64,000 nucleotides of DNA from Gymnogyps californianus (taxonomy: Eukaryota > Chordata > Aves > Accipitriformes > Cathartidae), in NCBI RefSeq assembly GCF_018139145.2, contig NC_059485.1, forward strand, positions 15,561,698 through 15,625,697. Reading direction: 5' to 3'. Positions 62,301 to 64,000 of this stretch are shown in pieces; the first letter of the stretch is position 1, and the number at the start of each line of letters is the position of its first letter. The notes beneath the pieces are model-generated. The model saw only the letters and a program-made list of their open reading frames with translations. It was not told the DNA's origin and searched no databases. Made by a program: the position numbers and the translations under genes.

Positions 62301-62999
62301 TTGAATGACAAAGATCATTTTTTCATTTTTGTATGCATACAGAAACTGTGATAACTACCTGAAGAAATGATGATAAAAAATAGTGCAGTACTACAGACAA
62401 AAGAAATAATTACCCTAAATTATTAAAGAAAGGTAGCATTTATTGCTAGTCCTGTGTTAAATATGTGCTCTGAATTCAGTAGAATTAGAGACTTAAGTGA
62501 TAATTTCTGTAACAAGACGTTTTAATTCTCAGAAACATGTCACTTAGTTATGAACCATGAGACTTTGTAGAAAATACATTTGACTTCCATCTATTGTGGG
62601 GTTTGGGTTTTTTTTTATGTGTGCAGCTCAGATATTTAAATAAATTAATTTCAGACACTCAAATACCTACAAATAGTATAAAATTTGTTACATGTTAGAA
62701 AGCTCAGAAACTTATATTATTGCTAAGTAAATACTAAAATACAACACTGGGTTTGGTGGAATGAATGAAAAACTTTGGACCAACATGTTCCATACTTACT
62801 CAAGTTTTCTGCCAGCATGAAACTTCGAAAGCCACGATTCATCATAATAAATAAGGAATAGGAGAGACACTACCTTAAAATTAAAGATACACCAAAGATG
62901 TCTCAAAACACTCAAAAATCATTATTGAAATATGGCTATCTAGCTTCTGCAGTGCCTGGGCTGAGTTCTACCCTACTTCGTCATGTCTCCTATTATTCC
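59349..62999. other. Unique DNA, no gene recognised
   Basis: No gene was supported. Two parts are less AT-rich than average: 59783-60070 (a 95-codon plus-strand frame rich in Thr, Ser and Tyr) and about 61040-61270 (an 86-codon frame, CpG-containing, with AATAAA near 61253). Neither matched a family I know. Confidence 0.55.
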
Positions 63000-64000
63000 T
63001 GATTTACCTTTCATTTGAAAATAGGGAAGCTAGGTCTTCAGTCTGTACTGCCTTATAAAGAATCTTCTGTTTCTGCATCTTTGGGGGTTTTTTTACAACT
63101 GTACCTGACGAACCCTTTCTTGTAGTTTTTGACATCTCTGGCCAATTTCAATTCGAGCTGAGCTTTTGCTTTTCTAACTGCACCTCTGCACACCCTGGCA
63201 ATGCCCTTGTAGTTCTCAATGGGTATTTGTCCGCTTTTCCATCTCTGGTATGCTTCTCTTTTGGTTTTGAGCAGGCTCAGAAGCTCGCAGTTAAGCCAAG
63301 GGGATCTCTTGCTCCACCTACTTCCCTTACCTTTAAAGGCAATGAACTGTTTTTGTGCTTCCAGGAGAGAGTTCTTGAAAAACTCCCAGCACTCGCTAGC
63401 TCCTTTATCCTCCATGGAAGCTTCCCACGGAATCCCACCCAACTGAGCTCTGAGCGAGCTGAAGTTTGCTCTTATAAAATCTAAAAACTTTGTCTTAGTA
63501 CTAACCTTCAGCATGCTCAGCAGGATCCTAAACTCCACAATATTGTGATCACTGCAGCCAAGGCTATCACTAACCGAGATATTACAAAGCAGGTTTTCTT
63601 GGTTTGTGAGTGGCAAGTCCAGCAGTGCCTCATTCCTGGCTGGCACATCTAACATTTGTATGAGAAAGCAATCCTCTACGCATTCCAGGAACTTGATGGA
63701 TGACATGTGAACTGCCATATTGTTCTTCCAACAAATGGCTGGGCAGTTGAAGTCACCCATAAGAACCAGGTTCTGTTGACCCAAAGCTTGCTAAGTGACC
63801 CAAATATTGCTTTGTTGGTCTTATCATCTGGGTTTGGACGTTGCTAGCAGATGCCTACTGTAAGATCCCCCTTGGAGATGACCCCTCTGATCTTGACCCA
63901 GAGGCATTTGATAGGGCTTCCACAATCACCGTAGCTGACTTCTATACATTCAAAGTTCTCCATAACATAGAGTGTGACGACGACTCCTCTTCTTCCCCGC
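63000..64000 (-). mobile_element. CR1 LINE ORF2 endonuclease region, broken, partial at window edge
   Basis: On the minus strand the translation follows CR1 ORF2 from the endonuclease toward the linker before the reverse transcriptase. In order come LYVMENFECIEVSYGD, SLWVKIRG-like CLWVKIRGVISKGD, RPNPDDKTNKA, LVLMGDFNCPAICW, LGCSDHNIVEF, and the basic RKAKAQLELKLARDVKNYKKG block. GDFN and SDH are endonuclease core motifs. The longest intact frame is 63053-63784. Upstream a TAG (63844-63846) replaces the Tyr of the usual CYRPP motif, and a frameshift lies near 63790. A stop at about 63053 ends homology before the reverse transcriptase. The element continues past the window end, so its 5' limit is unknown. 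Confidence 0.88.
63053..63784 (-). pseudogene. CR1 ORF2 endonuclease pseudogene segment
   Basis: This is the largest unbroken coding remnant in the window, about 243 codons. It covers the C-terminal half of the apurinic-type endonuclease (GDFNCP near its start, GCSDHNIVEF about 75 residues later) and the following basic linker. The first codon is TTG inside the gene, not a real start. It has lost the upstream endonuclease motifs through a frameshift and the whole reverse transcriptase through truncation, so it cannot support retrotransposition. Confidence 0.85.

Noticed and set aside
1..64000. Search for tRNA, rRNA, CRISPR, operon, phage or bacterial mobile elements
   Set aside because: No cloverleaf, spaced-repeat array, ribosome-binding-site pattern or dense coding was seen. 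The composition and repeats are vertebrate.

Overview
The window reads as a piece of bird nuclear genome. It is AT-rich and has no long open reading frame, operon or bacterial signal. It carries interspersed repeats typical of birds: CR1 LINE fragments, ERVL-like long terminal repeats (LTRs) of a family I recognise from avian genomes, and a GC-rich repeat that I associate with avian endogenous retroviruses. No complete protein-coding gene, tRNA, rRNA or CRISPR array could be supported. The DNA is best described as intergenic or intronic. I did not recognise a host gene, so I cannot name the locus.

Layout. 1-1715 is AT-rich unique DNA with one exon-like segment (867-943, +). 1721-2311 is a solo LTR with perfect 5-bp target-site duplications. 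2317-9004 is unique DNA, followed by a 115-bp 3' LTR remnant (9005-9119). 9120-26040 is unique AT-rich DNA with a G-quadruplex-prone run (12606-12645) and an exon-like segment on the minus strand (17235-17304). 26045-29753 holds two old CR1 fragments and a second solo LTR. 29759-33895 is the most repeat-rich part, with two GC-rich blocks: one with LTR-like features (about 30900-31210) and one recognised avian ERV-associated repeat (about 33415-33895). 33896-52948 is mostly unique, with simple repeats, homopurine tracts and a small CpG-dense patch near 41915-42020. 52949-53175 is another CR1 3' fragment. 59169-59345 encodes a degraded reverse-transcriptase segment of the L2/Rex type, much older than the rest. 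From about 63000 to the window end runs a CR1 ORF2 endonuclease region on the minus strand, broken by a stop codon and a frameshift.

No genes work together here in any way that I can see. The most interesting items are the ancient LINE reverse-transcriptase remnant, the two unassigned exon-like segments, the CpG-dense patch and the LTR whose two ends carry mirror-image changes. I found no new biological system, and I consider most of the window ordinary non-coding avian DNA.
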